DNA of 64,000 nt from Micromonospora andamanensis (lineage in GTDB: Bacteria; Actinomycetota; Actinomycetes; Mycobacteriales; Micromonosporaceae), in assembly GCF_016863495.1 (NCBI RefSeq), contig NZ_BOOZ01000006.1, forward strand, positions 124,001 to 188,000. The letters are read 5' to 3'. A model generated the notes under the pieces. It saw only the letters and a list, made by a program, of their open reading frames with translations, did not search any database and was not told the DNA's origin. Position numbers and translations under genes: made by a program. Below are positions 26,107-34,655 of this stretch, in pieces (positions within the stretch are counted from its first letter, which is position 1; every line of letters starts with the position of its first letter).

Positions 26107-29100
26107 GTGATCGCGACGCTGTCCGCCGCCGCCCGCCGCGCCCTCGGCGGCACGGCGCTGGTGCTGCTGCTCGCCGGCGTGCCATACGCGCTACTGCGCT
26201 ACCTCGACCCGCCGCTGCCCGACCAGCCGCCCACCTGGCACACCCTGACCACCGCGCTGACCAGTCCGCTGACCGACGAGATGATCGGCGTGAGCCTCAC
26301 CGCGCTGCTCTGGGCAGCATGGGCCTCGTTCGCCTGGTCAGTGCTCGTCGAACTCGCCGCCGCCCTGACCGGCCGGCGGCTGCCTCAGCCCCGTGTCCTC
26401 ACCCCCGGCCGTGGCCTCGCCGCACTGCTCGTCGCCGCGGTCACCGGCGGGGTCCTCGCAACTGCCGCGCAGGCTGCCGCCCCACCCCTGACCGGGTCCG
26501 CCCACGCCCACCCCAGCGCCTCCGGCATCGCCGCGGCCACGGCGACGACCGCGCACCACGAACCTGTCGCCGTCACCACCAGCACCCCGCTGGCACCGGC
26601 CGTCGCAGCACCGGACCGGACACTGGACCCCGGCGAGATCACTCTCGTCGCGAACGGCCGCGAGTACACCCACACCGTCAAGCGCGGCGACACCCTGTCG
26701 AAGATCGCCGAGCAGTGGCTCGGCGACGCGAACCGCTGGCCGGAGATCTTCGCTCTCAACCGGGGCACCCACTTCGCCGACGTCGGCGGCACCCTACGCA
26801 ACCCGAACATCATCTACCCGGGTTGGACACTCGACCTGCCCGCCGACGCCACACCACCCGCCGGGCAACACCAGCGACCCGCAGCCCCCACACCTGCCAC
26901 CACACCGCCGCACACTGCGACGCCCACGCTCGACGTTTCACCGACAGACAATCCGCCAGCGACCACCGCACCACAGGCTCCCGCGCCGAGGGCGTCCACC
27001 ACCACACCGACGCCCACGAGCACTGCTCCGGCCCCTAGCGGCGAGGCCACCGCCGTCAACCCCAACCCAACCGACAGCAGTCGCCCATCCCGCACCGGGC
27101 ACGGCGTGTCACTGCCGACAGGCAGCTGGGTTGACAGTGGGTTGGCGTTGGCGATCGCCGCAGCAGTAGCGCTGGTGTGGGCCTACCGGCAGCGCCGCTA
27201 CCGCCCCCGCACACCGCCCGCCCAGCGGCAGGCGACCGACCCGGATCTCGCACCCATGCCCCGCGTGGTCCGGCAGATCCGCCATGGAATGCGCGACACG
27301 GCCACCACCAACGCCCCACTGCTTCTCCATCCGCAGCCCGGACAGGGCAACCATGGCAGTCAGCCACCTCTGCGCGACCGCGCCGTCCCTCCCCGGCCCC
27401 AAGCCGACGACGATGCTCACCCCGCGCCGGCCCCCGCAGCTGGTGACGATGCCTCCGAAAGGGAGCCGGTGGCGCCGGCTCTCGCCCATCCACTGTCGGC
27501 GGTGTGGCCTCCGGCGGGCCTGGGCCTGGCCGGACCCGGCGCGGACGCCGCCGCCCGTGGCTTCCTGACCGCCGCACTCGCCGCCGGCGGCGGCGATCAC
27601 CCCGACGCCCGCACCCACGTGGTCATCCCGGCGACCACCGCGGCGACCCTGCTCGGTGCCGCCGCCATCAACCTGCACCGCACTCCCCGGCTGACCGTCA
27701 CCGCCGACCTCGACGACGCCCTGGAGATCCTCGAGGAACAGACCCTGCACCGCACCCGGCTGGTGTACCAGCACGAGGTCGACACCATCGCCGACCTGCG
27801 CGCCGCCGACCCCTTCGAGGAACCCCTCGCCCCACTGATGCTGCTGGCCGACGCCACCGGCCGCCACGAACGCGCCCGCATCGCCGCGCTACTCGCCCAA
27901 GGCCAACGCCTGGACATCCACGGCGTGCTGCTCGGCGCGTGGCCCGACGGCGACACCGCCGTCGTCGCCGCAGACGGCACCGTCACCCGCGCCGACGGCG
28001 ACGCCCGGCACGGTCCCCATCCCGCCGACGTCGGCCGCCTCGCCGTCCTGGACCCCACCGAGACCGTCGACCTGCTCGCGACCCTCGCGGAATCCCACAC
28101 CGGCCAAGTCCCCCTACCCCCACCCGTCGAAACAGCACCTGAGCCCAAGCCCGCGACACCCACAGCCGACACCAGCGCGCCCGCACCCTCAGACACGACG
28201 GATGCAGCCAGCAACACCGGTCGAGCGCCCGCCGACCCCGGCGAGGACGCCGTACCGCAACCTCCCGCCGACGGGGCCACCGCACCGACCGCTCAGCAGC
28301 CCGCCGCCGAGGACAGCACGGCGTTCAAGACCCCTGACCAGCCCGTCATCGGCGACGCCCACACCGTTTCCGACAACGTGCTCTCGCCCGGACCGAGCCA
28401 CGATGACACCACCGACGTCGACTCGGAAAATGTGACGCCCCGTGAGCGCGTCGAGGTGACGGTGCTCGGCCCGCCGGCCATCCCCGGCGCCAGCCACCCA
28501 CGCGCGCTGCGCGCCAAGTCGATGGAACTCCTGGTGTACCTGGCCGTGTGCGACGGCGACGCCGCCGCCGACGCGATCCTGGAAGACCTGCTCCCCGACG
28601 CCCCCAGAAGCAAAGCCACCCACCGGCTGCACACCTACGTCTCCGACCTACGCGCCGTCCTACGCCAGCACGCCGGGCCCGGTACCTACCTGACCCGCCC
28701 CCACCACCGCTACCAACTCAACCCTGAACGCTTCGACATCGACTTGTGGCGCCTGCGCGCCGCGCTGCGCTCCACCGGTGCCCGCGACGAGCGCGTGCAG
28801 GCCCTGCGTCGCGCTGTCGAGGGCTACCGGCCCTTGGCCGAAGGCTGCGACTACGAATGGCTCGAAGCCCACCGGCACGCCGTGCAACGCGAAGCCCTCG
28901 ACGCCGTCAACGCCCTTGTCGAGGAACTCGCCGACCAAACCGAGCAACAGGCCGCTGTCTGCGACACCGCCCTGCCCCACCACCCCTACAACGAACACCT
29001 GTACCAGCAGGCGATGCGCGCCCACGCCGCACTCGGCAACATCGACGCGATCCGCATGCTGCGCCGCACCCTGACCCGACGACTCGGCGAGATCGACGCC

Positions 29101-29199
29101 GAGCCAACCGACGCCACGCTCACCCTCGCCGACCGGCTCATCGCCGAAGTCCACGCCCGACGCGGCTCGCGCCCCTCCGACGGCCAGCCTTCGACATGA
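26107..29199 (+). CDS. Membrane-anchored LysM protein with C-terminal BTAD domain
   Basis: The 1030-residue protein has N-terminal transmembrane helices (~10-120) and a LysM domain (YTHTVKRGDTLSKIAEQWLG, ~178-245), which binds peptidoglycan. A Pro/Thr linker, another helix (ALAIAAAVALVWAYRQRRYR, ~342-362), a large cytoplasmic region and a BTAD domain (~780-1015, starting VEVTVLGPPAIPGA) complete it. BTAD is the bacterial transcriptional activation domain of SARP and AfsR regulators. Here the winged-helix part seems present (YLTRPHHRYQLNPERFDIDL). The protein could pass a cell-wall signal to a cytoplasmic effector. Such proteins recur at the end of actinobacterial Tad operons. The GTG start has GGGAG upstream. 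Confidence 0.85.
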   Translation: MIATLSAAARRALGGTALVLLLAGVPYALLRYLDPPLPDQPPTWHTLTTALTSPLTDEMIGVSLTALLWAAWASFAWSVLVELAAALTGRRLPQPRVLTPGRGLAALLVAAVTGGVLATAAQAAAPPLTGSAHAHPSASGIAAATATTAHHEPVAVTTSTPLAPAVAAPDRTLDPGEITLVANGREYTHTVKRGDTLSKIAEQWLGDANRWPEIFALNRGTHFADVGGTLRNPNIIYPGWTLDLPADATPPAGQHQRPAAPTPATTPPHTATPTLDVSPTDNPPATTAPQAPAPRASTTTPTPTSTAPAPSGEATAVNPNPTDSSRPSRTGHGVSLPTGSWVDSGLALAIAAAVALVWAYRQRRYRPRTPPAQRQATDPDLAPMPRVVRQIRHGMRDTATTNAPLLLHPQPGQGNHGSQPPLRDRAVPPRPQADDDAHPAPAPAAGDDASEREPVAPALAHPLSAVWPPAGLGLAGPGADAAARGFLTAALAAGGGDHPDARTHVVIPATTAATLLGAAAINLHRTPRLTVTADLDDALEILEEQTLHRTRLVYQHEVDTIADLRAADPFEEPLAPLMLLADATGRHERARIAALLAQGQRLDIHGVLLGAWPDGDTAVVAADGTVTRADGDARHGPHPADVGRLAVLDPTETVDLLATLAESHTGQVPLPPPVETAPEPKPATPTADTSAPAPSDTTDAASNTGRAPADPGEDAVPQPPADGATAPTAQQPAAEDSTAFKTPDQPVIGDAHTVSDNVLSPGPSHDDTTDVDSENVTPRERVEVTVLGPPAIPGASHPRALRAKSMELLVYLAVCDGDAAADAILEDLLPDAPRSKATHRLHTYVSDLRAVLRQHAGPGTYLTRPHHRYQLNPERFDIDLWRLRAALRSTGARDERVQALRRAVEGYRPLAEGCDYEWLEAHRHAVQREALDAVNALVEELADQTEQQAAVCDTALPHHPYNEHLYQQAMRAHAALGNIDAIRMLRRTLTRRLGEIDAEPTDATLTLADRLIAEVHARRGSRPSDGQPST

Positions 29200-30332
29200 G
29201 CAGCGCGACCCGCCCGGCCAGCGGTCCGACCGAAACCGCCGCCTGTAGCAGCATCGGTGACAAACAGCTTCGCAGGCTGCGGTGGGCGGTACGGGCCACC
29301 CTCGCCCTGGGCGTCGCCGCGTCGGTGGCCGCGAACGTCCTCCACGCACGACCAAACCCGATCAGCCAGGCCATCGCCGCCTGGCCACCCCTGGCGCTAC
29401 TGCTCACCGTCGAGCTGATCTCCCGCGTCCCCCACCACCGCCGACACCTCGGCGCGATCCGCATCACCGCCGCGACAGTCATCGCCGCCATCGCCGCCTG
29501 GGTGTCCTACTGGCACCTCGTCGGCGTCGCCGCGCGCTACGGCGAAACCGGCTACGGCGCCGCCTACCTCCTCCCCATCTCCGTCGACGGACTTGTCATC
29601 GTCGCCAGCGTCAGCCTCATCGAAATAAGCGCCCGCATCCGCGCCACGTCACCGCACGCAGCAGCCACCCCCTCCGCCAAACACCGCCACACCTCAGCAC
29701 CCGCGCCCGTGTCTCCACCAGTCCCAGAACACGCCAACGAATCGGACAAGGCAGAGAACGCCCCAAGCCACTCCGACCCACATCCGCTCGCGGACGCCGA
29801 GCGCACCGTCACGCCGACGGCACGCACCCACGCCTCGGTCGGCACGCCACAAGCCGCCGCGGCGACCAGGCCACCGAGCGCCGACACCGACGGTGACACA
29901 GCGCCACTGCGACTCGACGCCGCGCAGACACCAGCCGACCCCGTCACCGCGCCTGCCGCCGGTAAAACAGCCGGATCGGTTCCGGGCACAGCAGACGCCG
30001 CTGCCGCAACACCAGGCAGTCGGCCGCCGCACACCGAGACGAAGCCGCAGCCGACGCACGCCGCAGACACTGATCTGGGCGCACCGCCGCCCGAAAGCGC
30101 CAAGGGCGGTGACCGGCACAAGGAAGATCCACCGAGCGGTGGCGACACACGGTTGGCCGATACGGCCGCAGCGGTGGCGTACTGGCGACACCGCGATCCC
30201 GCGCTGCAGCCGGGCGATGTCGCCGCACGAATCGGCAGGTCAGAACGGACTGTGCGCCGCCACTGGCAGCCACGAACAGGGACCCGCACCACACGCGTCA
30301 ACGGCCAGCCCACCGGCAAGCGGCGACGCTGA
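29196..30332 (+). CDS. DUF2637 membrane protein with C-terminal HTH
   Basis: The 378 residues comprise four transmembrane helices (~25-150) with the DUF2637 signature ending in GYGAAYLLPISVDGLVIVAS, about 180 low-complexity residues, and a helix-turn-helix (DVAARIGRSERTVRRHW, ~345-362). DUF2637 proteins are frequent next to mobile-element genes but also occur in Tad loci. The ATGA overlap with the LysM-BTAD gene suggests both belong to the pilus operon as a membrane-to-DNA signalling pair; that is inference. Confidence 0.82.
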   Translation: MSSATRPASGPTETAACSSIGDKQLRRLRWAVRATLALGVAASVAANVLHARPNPISQAIAAWPPLALLLTVELISRVPHHRRHLGAIRITAATVIAAIAAWVSYWHLVGVAARYGETGYGAAYLLPISVDGLVIVASVSLIEISARIRATSPHAAATPSAKHRHTSAPAPVSPPVPEHANESDKAENAPSHSDPHPLADAERTVTPTARTHASVGTPQAAAATRPPSADTDGDTAPLRLDAAQTPADPVTAPAAGKTAGSVPGTADAAAATPGSRPPHTETKPQPTHAADTDLGAPPPESAKGGDRHKEDPPSGGDTRLADTAAAVAYWRHRDPALQPGDVAARIGRSERTVRRHWQPRTGTRTTRVNGQPTGKRRR

Positions 30333-30649
30333 TCCTTGTCCGCCCCGTTCGACCAATGATCCGGACGGCGGCCCCCAACGACAAAAGGACCAGCTTCGTG
30401 CTCTCCGAGGCAGGCGTACGGCTTCAGGAGGACACACCGCCAGCGCGAGGACGAGCCCCCGGTACGGCGGTGGGCTGGACAGGGCCATCCTGTCCAGCCC
30501 ACCGGAATCCCGAGGCCACCCCGCGGGCGCGCCCACCTCAGGTTGCGGGCCGCAAGGCAACCGTGCTGCACCACGAACGGCCGCTCGGCAACCAAACTGG
30601 CTGATCGAGTGTCCGTGAGTCCGCGGGCTCCCTTTTGGTGGCGGAAACG
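30333..30649. other. Convergent intergenic region closing the Tad locus
   Basis: No gene is visible. It contains the strong hairpin at 30468-30504 and separates the plus-strand pilus operon from the minus-strand island. Confidence 0.6.
30468..30504. terminator. Bidirectional terminator hairpin
   Basis: Perfect 16-bp arms, CGGTGGGCTGGACAGG (30468-30483) and its complement (30489-30504), flank a 5-base loop. The hairpin lies between convergent operons. Confidence 0.8.
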
Positions 30650-31108
30650 TTAGGGGCGTCTCAGTGTCGGCTGCGCCGACGGTGGGTAGGCGTAGCCGGC
30701 GTCCCAGGGGAAGCGGCCCTCCGGGTCGGGCCACACGACTTGCTGCACACGAACCTGCTGGCCGTATCGGGCGATCGCTGCGCCGGGGTGCAGTTGTGCG
30801 GTGGGCGTGCCGTCGATGACGACCGCGTCGTAGCCAGCGATAAGGTCACCGATGCGTTGACCGTGGGTGAAGCGCTCGGCTCGGTCGTAGACGCGGGCGG
30901 CGAGGTCGTTGAGCAGGTGCTGTGAGATGGCGGGATCGAGTCCAGCGACCAGCAGCTCGGGATGGTTGTGGGCGGTGAGCCCGACGGTGTAGGCGAACGG
31001 GGCATGGTGGTCGGTGTCGTCCGCGTGGGGGTGCACGGCCGTCACCGCCCAGCCGACCCGGTCGATGATCTCGCTCTGGTGGTGCAGAAAATCCTCGATG
31101 CCGGTCAC
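30650..31108 (-). CDS. DUF4262 protein (copy 1)
   Basis: The 152-residue soluble protein has IDRVGWAVTAVHP, an AYTVGLTAHNHPELLVAGLD core and LLNDLAARV, the DUF4262 pattern. The function of this family is unknown. A second copy in the island (41740-42189) is about half identical by eye, including the ending VWPDP..RFPWD. Its ATG overlaps the stop of the gene upstream (ATGA), so the two are coupled. Confidence 0.8.
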   Translation of the reverse strand: MTGIEDFLHHQSEIIDRVGWAVTAVHPHADDTDHHAPFAYTVGLTAHNHPELLVAGLDPAISQHLLNDLAARVYDRAERFTHGQRIGDLIAGYDAVVIDGTPTAQLHPGAAIARYGQQVRVQQVVWPDPEGRFPWDAGYAYPPSAQPTLRRP

Positions 31109-31491
31109 CGGTCAGGTCCTTCCGCCTTGTCGTGACGCTCGGCCAGAGAGGGTGGATCGACTTCGACGAAGCCCCAGAGCCGCTCGATGAGATCCAGCGC
31201 CTGGGTGCGGTAGCGGTCGGCGAAACCTCGGCAGATCGCCGGCTTCGCCTGCGGGTACAGATAGTGCGGCAACGTGTCATGACAAATGATGTAGGACCCT
31301 TGCTCGTGTACCTTGGTGACGAGGTCGCGTAGCCGTCCCGGCCCTAGGTTCATTCGGTTGCCGGGGGCGAAGATGCAGCTGTCGCACTGCTTCGACAGCA
31401 GCCGTGACTTGCCGAGGGCCGGGTCGCCGACACTGAGGGATTTGCGGTCGGTTTCGACCGCCCGTTCGTCGGAGTCTGCCATTGAATCCAT
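31105..31491 (-). CDS. Cysteine-containing hypothetical protein
   Basis: The protein has 128 residues. A central LSKQCDSCIFAPGNRMNLGP, an IICHDTLPHY and an AICRGF give four cysteines plus a histidine that could hold a metal or iron-sulfur site. The ATG at 31491 is chosen for its AGAGGAGA site. Similar proteins are common in actinobacterial mobile elements and phages as far as I recall. Coupled to the DUF4262 gene downstream. Confidence 0.65.
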   Translation of the reverse strand: MDSMADSDERAVETDRKSLSVGDPALGKSRLLSKQCDSCIFAPGNRMNLGPGRLRDLVTKVHEQGSYIICHDTLPHYLYPQAKPAICRGFADRYRTQALDLIERLWGFVEVDPPSLAERHDKAEGPDR

Positions 31492-31687
31492 GAATTTCTC
31501 CTCTGCAGAACCATAGGAGACGTCACCGTCAGGCGACGTCCTTGCTGGTCTCGGGTTACTTGGCGGCATCCGGGCGGGCCATGCGGCCTATGGCCGTCGG
31601 GTGTTGTGTTGGGCTCCGACGAGTGGGCCTGGCTACCCCGTGGAATGCTCGGACCGCTTCCTGATGGACTTGCGTGTTGTGGCCGGG

Positions 31688-34021
31688 CTACCGCCAGGTG
31701 GTGCTGATGGCGTCGAGGGTGGCGGTGCGGTCGGCCGACAGCGTGCCTGTGCGGAGCTTCTCGCGTTGTTTCGTCAGCCATGCGCCGAGGCCGTAGCCGT
31801 CCGGGCTCTGCGTCGCCTTCGAGCAGCGCAGGGTGCCGTGGGCCTGGTGATAGGCGCGGGCGTGGGCGAGGCCGACCGCGAACGCCTGCTCGCGCTTGTC
31901 CCACATCATGCCGAGGGCGTCGAGGTGAGTGATCCGCTCGGGGGCGAGGGTGCCGCGTTTCCGGAGCATGCGTTGTGCGACGACGAACTGCCCGAGCCGA
32001 TATCCGTCGGGGCAGGTGTGGTCGGAGGGCACGCGTAGGTGGCCGTGCTGGGCGTGGTAGATGATGGCGTGGGTGATGCCCCGTTCCCACATCGCCTTGT
32101 AGGGCTCCCACTCGATGCCGATGCGTTCCAGGGCTGCTTCGCGGGCGCGGTCGAGGCGGCCTGCTTTGTATTGCTTGCGCTGGCCGCGGATCCACCGACC
32201 GAGGGGATAGCCGTCCTCGGTGACATGTTCTAACGGCACCCTTAGGTGTCCGTGGTGGGCGCGGTAGGCGGCGGCGTGGATGGCGCCGGTCTCCCAGCGG
32301 GTTGCTCTCGGGTCCCATAGCATTCCTAGGGTGTCGAGGGCCTGCACCCGCTCGGGCGGAAGGTGTCCGGCTCGCCGGGTCTTGCGTTGCGCGTGGATCC
32401 ACCGGCCGAGTGGGTAGCCGTCGTCGGTGACGTGGTCGACAGCCACATGCAGGTGATCGTGGATGGCGTGGTAGCGGGTAGCGACGCCGTAGCCCTCCCA
32501 CCAGGGTGAGGTGGTGGCGGTGACGAGTCGGACGGTGATATGCCGCAGGTACTGGTCGACGTCGTAGCCGTCGGGTAGGCGCACCACGATCTGCTCGGGC
32601 AGGCTTCGTGCGGCAGTGGGGGACTGACGCTGTCGGTCCAGTGCGATGGCGAGGGTTTCGTCGTGCGCGCGCAGCGCGCGCACGACCTGCCAAATGGTGT
32701 GGTAGCCATCGGTGTCGGCTTGGGCCTCGACGCTGGTGTCGTCGCCGACGAGGATCGGCACCAGGATCGTGGCGACGCCGCTGCCGGCCGGGTTGCGACG
32801 CAGCGCCCGTCCGACGGCTTGGACAACCTCGACCGTGGACCTCTTCGGGTGGGTGAACACGACCGAGTCGACTGCGGGCACGTCGATGCCTTCGCCGAGG
32901 CAGCGGACGTTGGACAGCACTGTCCATCCGTTCTGGGGCGGGTCAGCGAGATCGGTGAGGAACACGGCGCGCTGGGCGGCGGTGTGTCTGCCGTCGACGT
33001 GGTGGCAGGTCACCATCCTGTCGGGACGTGCCTTCTCGGGCAGCGCCGCGAGGGTGCCGCCGAAGGTTTCGGCGAAGGCTCGGGAGTCGACGATGCGGGG
33101 GGCGTAGACGATGGTTCGGCGCAGGTCGAACTCGGCGGCGGCGCGGGCACAGGCGGCGACGAGCATCGCGGTGCGCAGCGGTCCGTCCTCGTCACCCCTG
33201 GCGCCGCGTGCGCCGGTGAGGTGCCGCACAAGTGGGAGGATCTCGGCGCGGGTGACCCCGATGACGGCGATGCGGTAGTCGTCGAGCCATCCGTCGGCGA
33301 TGGCCTGCGCGAACGTGTACCGGTGGAGGACCGGGCCGAACACCACAGGGTCGGCCATCGACAGCATTCGCTCGTCGTCGACGTCCTCGCCGCGAGGAGT
33401 GGCGGTCAGGTAGAGCCTGCGCCGTGCCGGGAAGGTCGCGTCGTCGTGCAGGCAGGCGATGTGCTTGTCGTCGCGTCCTGCGCTGTGGTGCGCCTCATCT
33501 ACCACTAGCACCTCTGCCGCCATCTTTGCGGTGGCGAGGGCGGTGCCGAGCACGTCGGCGGAACGGTGCGTCGTGACCACCAACCGGATCCCGTCGCCTT
33601 GTTCCTCACGCAGCCACTCGATGATCACGTTCCGGTCGGTGGTGACCGTGGCCGGCAGGTCGGCGGTGTGCACGAGTGTGTCGGTGACGGCGTCGTCGCC
33701 GCAGACGACGAGGATGGTCGCGGCGGTGGGTGCGAGAACGGCCAGGGTTTGGCCGACCAGGGTCACTGAGGGGCACGCCACGACCACGAGCCCGCCAGGC
33801 TGGCACAACGAGGTGGCGACGTGCGCAGCGGTGATGGTTTTTCCGGTGCCGCAAGCAGCGTGGATCTGCCCTCGACCGCCGCTTCGCAGCGCGGCGACGG
33901 CGGTGGGGACGGCGACGTGCTGCCATCCGACCGGCTCTGGTAAGCCGCCAGCAGGTCGCAGATGCTGGCGTCTGTCCGGGTCGGCGGGGTTGGTGGCGCT
34001 CGCCATGGTGAACGTGCTCAT
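31688..34021 (-). CDS. SF2 helicase with four helicase-associated repeats
   Basis: The 777-residue protein has an SF2 motor: Walker A AACGTGKTI (~54-62), VVDEAHHSAG (motif II, ~172), YLTATPRG (motif III) and QAVGRALRRNP (motif VI). The last ~290 residues are four tandem helicase-associated (HA, PF03457-like) repeats, each ~70 residues with the core DGYPLGRWI..QR. HA repeats are thought to bind nucleic acid. Such helicases are frequent on actinobacterial plasmids, phages and defence islands. No nuclease or methylase domain is fused. GGAAAGG precedes the ATG. It stands alone in the island. Confidence 0.88.
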   Translation of the reverse strand: MSTFTMASATNPADPDRRQHLRPAGGLPEPVGWQHVAVPTAVAALRSGGRGQIHAACGTGKTITAAHVATSLCQPGGLVVVACPSVTLVGQTLAVLAPTAATILVVCGDDAVTDTLVHTADLPATVTTDRNVIIEWLREEQGDGIRLVVTTHRSADVLGTALATAKMAAEVLVVDEAHHSAGRDDKHIACLHDDATFPARRRLYLTATPRGEDVDDERMLSMADPVVFGPVLHRYTFAQAIADGWLDDYRIAVIGVTRAEILPLVRHLTGARGARGDEDGPLRTAMLVAACARAAAEFDLRRTIVYAPRIVDSRAFAETFGGTLAALPEKARPDRMVTCHHVDGRHTAAQRAVFLTDLADPPQNGWTVLSNVRCLGEGIDVPAVDSVVFTHPKRSTVEVVQAVGRALRRNPAGSGVATILVPILVGDDTSVEAQADTDGYHTIWQVVRALRAHDETLAIALDRQRQSPTAARSLPEQIVVRLPDGYDVDQYLRHITVRLVTATTSPWWEGYGVATRYHAIHDHLHVAVDHVTDDGYPLGRWIHAQRKTRRAGHLPPERVQALDTLGMLWDPRATRWETGAIHAAAYRAHHGHLRVPLEHVTEDGYPLGRWIRGQRKQYKAGRLDRAREAALERIGIEWEPYKAMWERGITHAIIYHAQHGHLRVPSDHTCPDGYRLGQFVVAQRMLRKRGTLAPERITHLDALGMMWDKREQAFAVGLAHARAYHQAHGTLRCSKATQSPDGYGLGAWLTKQREKLRTGTLSADRTATLDAISTTWR

Positions 34022-34078
34022 AGGCCTTTCCAGGGGTAGTCGAAGGAGGTCGTGCGGTAGCCACGACCGGGATACGGG

Positions 34079-34375
34079 TCAGGCAGCGTGTGGTTGGGGG
34101 CGGCTCGGCCGGAACCAGCCGGTGGCCGGGTCAGTCGGCGTGGCCACTCGAGCGCGACCTAGCGGCCGTGGCGGGCGGCGGGCGGCGGCTTGTTGGGCTC
34201 GGTGGGCGTGACGTGCGGGCGGGCACGGGTATGCCTGCCCTGCGCAGCGCAGGTTTGCGCACCGATCGGGACGGTGCGGCTGGGGTTGGTGGGCGGCGGC
34301 GACGTCGCTGGCGAGCAGCCACAGCAGGACATCGGTCACCGCGCGCGGTATCGGTCGGCGATGCTGAGCAGCCAT
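34079..34375 (-). CDS. Small Cys/Pro/Arg-rich hypothetical protein
   Basis: The 98 residues contain RCANLRCAGQAYPCPPARHA, a short three-cysteine motif seen in many small uncharacterised actinobacterial proteins next to mobile genes. The remainder is basic and low complexity. Real coding is plausible but not proven. A 280-bp gap with no visible gene follows upstream. Confidence 0.45.
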   Translation of the reverse strand: MAAQHRRPIPRAVTDVLLWLLASDVAAAHQPQPHRPDRCANLRCAGQAYPCPPARHAHRAQQAAARRPPRPLGRARVATPTDPATGWFRPSRPQPHAA

Positions 34376-34655
34376 CAGGGTGCCGTCCTCCGGTCACATC
34401 GGTATGGGGTGTCAGCTGCCCTCCCCATGGCCCGCGTCAGTGCCGACGCCGTCGGGTACGCCACACGGGATGGCGGCTAGAACGCAGTCACGCGCGACTT
34501 CGCGCATTGATCAAGTCGTTGCGCCGTCCTCGGCCGCTGGCGGTGCGGGTATTGGGGAACTGGCTGAGCTCGTTGGCGAGAGCGCGGCTTGCCGACCGGG
34601 TGTGGTTCCTCGATGGGTGGGCCGGTTTGAGCACGATCGGATAACCGGGGTTGGG

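Noticed and set aside
31350..32927. 525-residue frame within the helicase gene
   Set aside because: Arginine/proline/histidine-rich shadow of the helicase C terminus, which has four clear repeats in the true frame.
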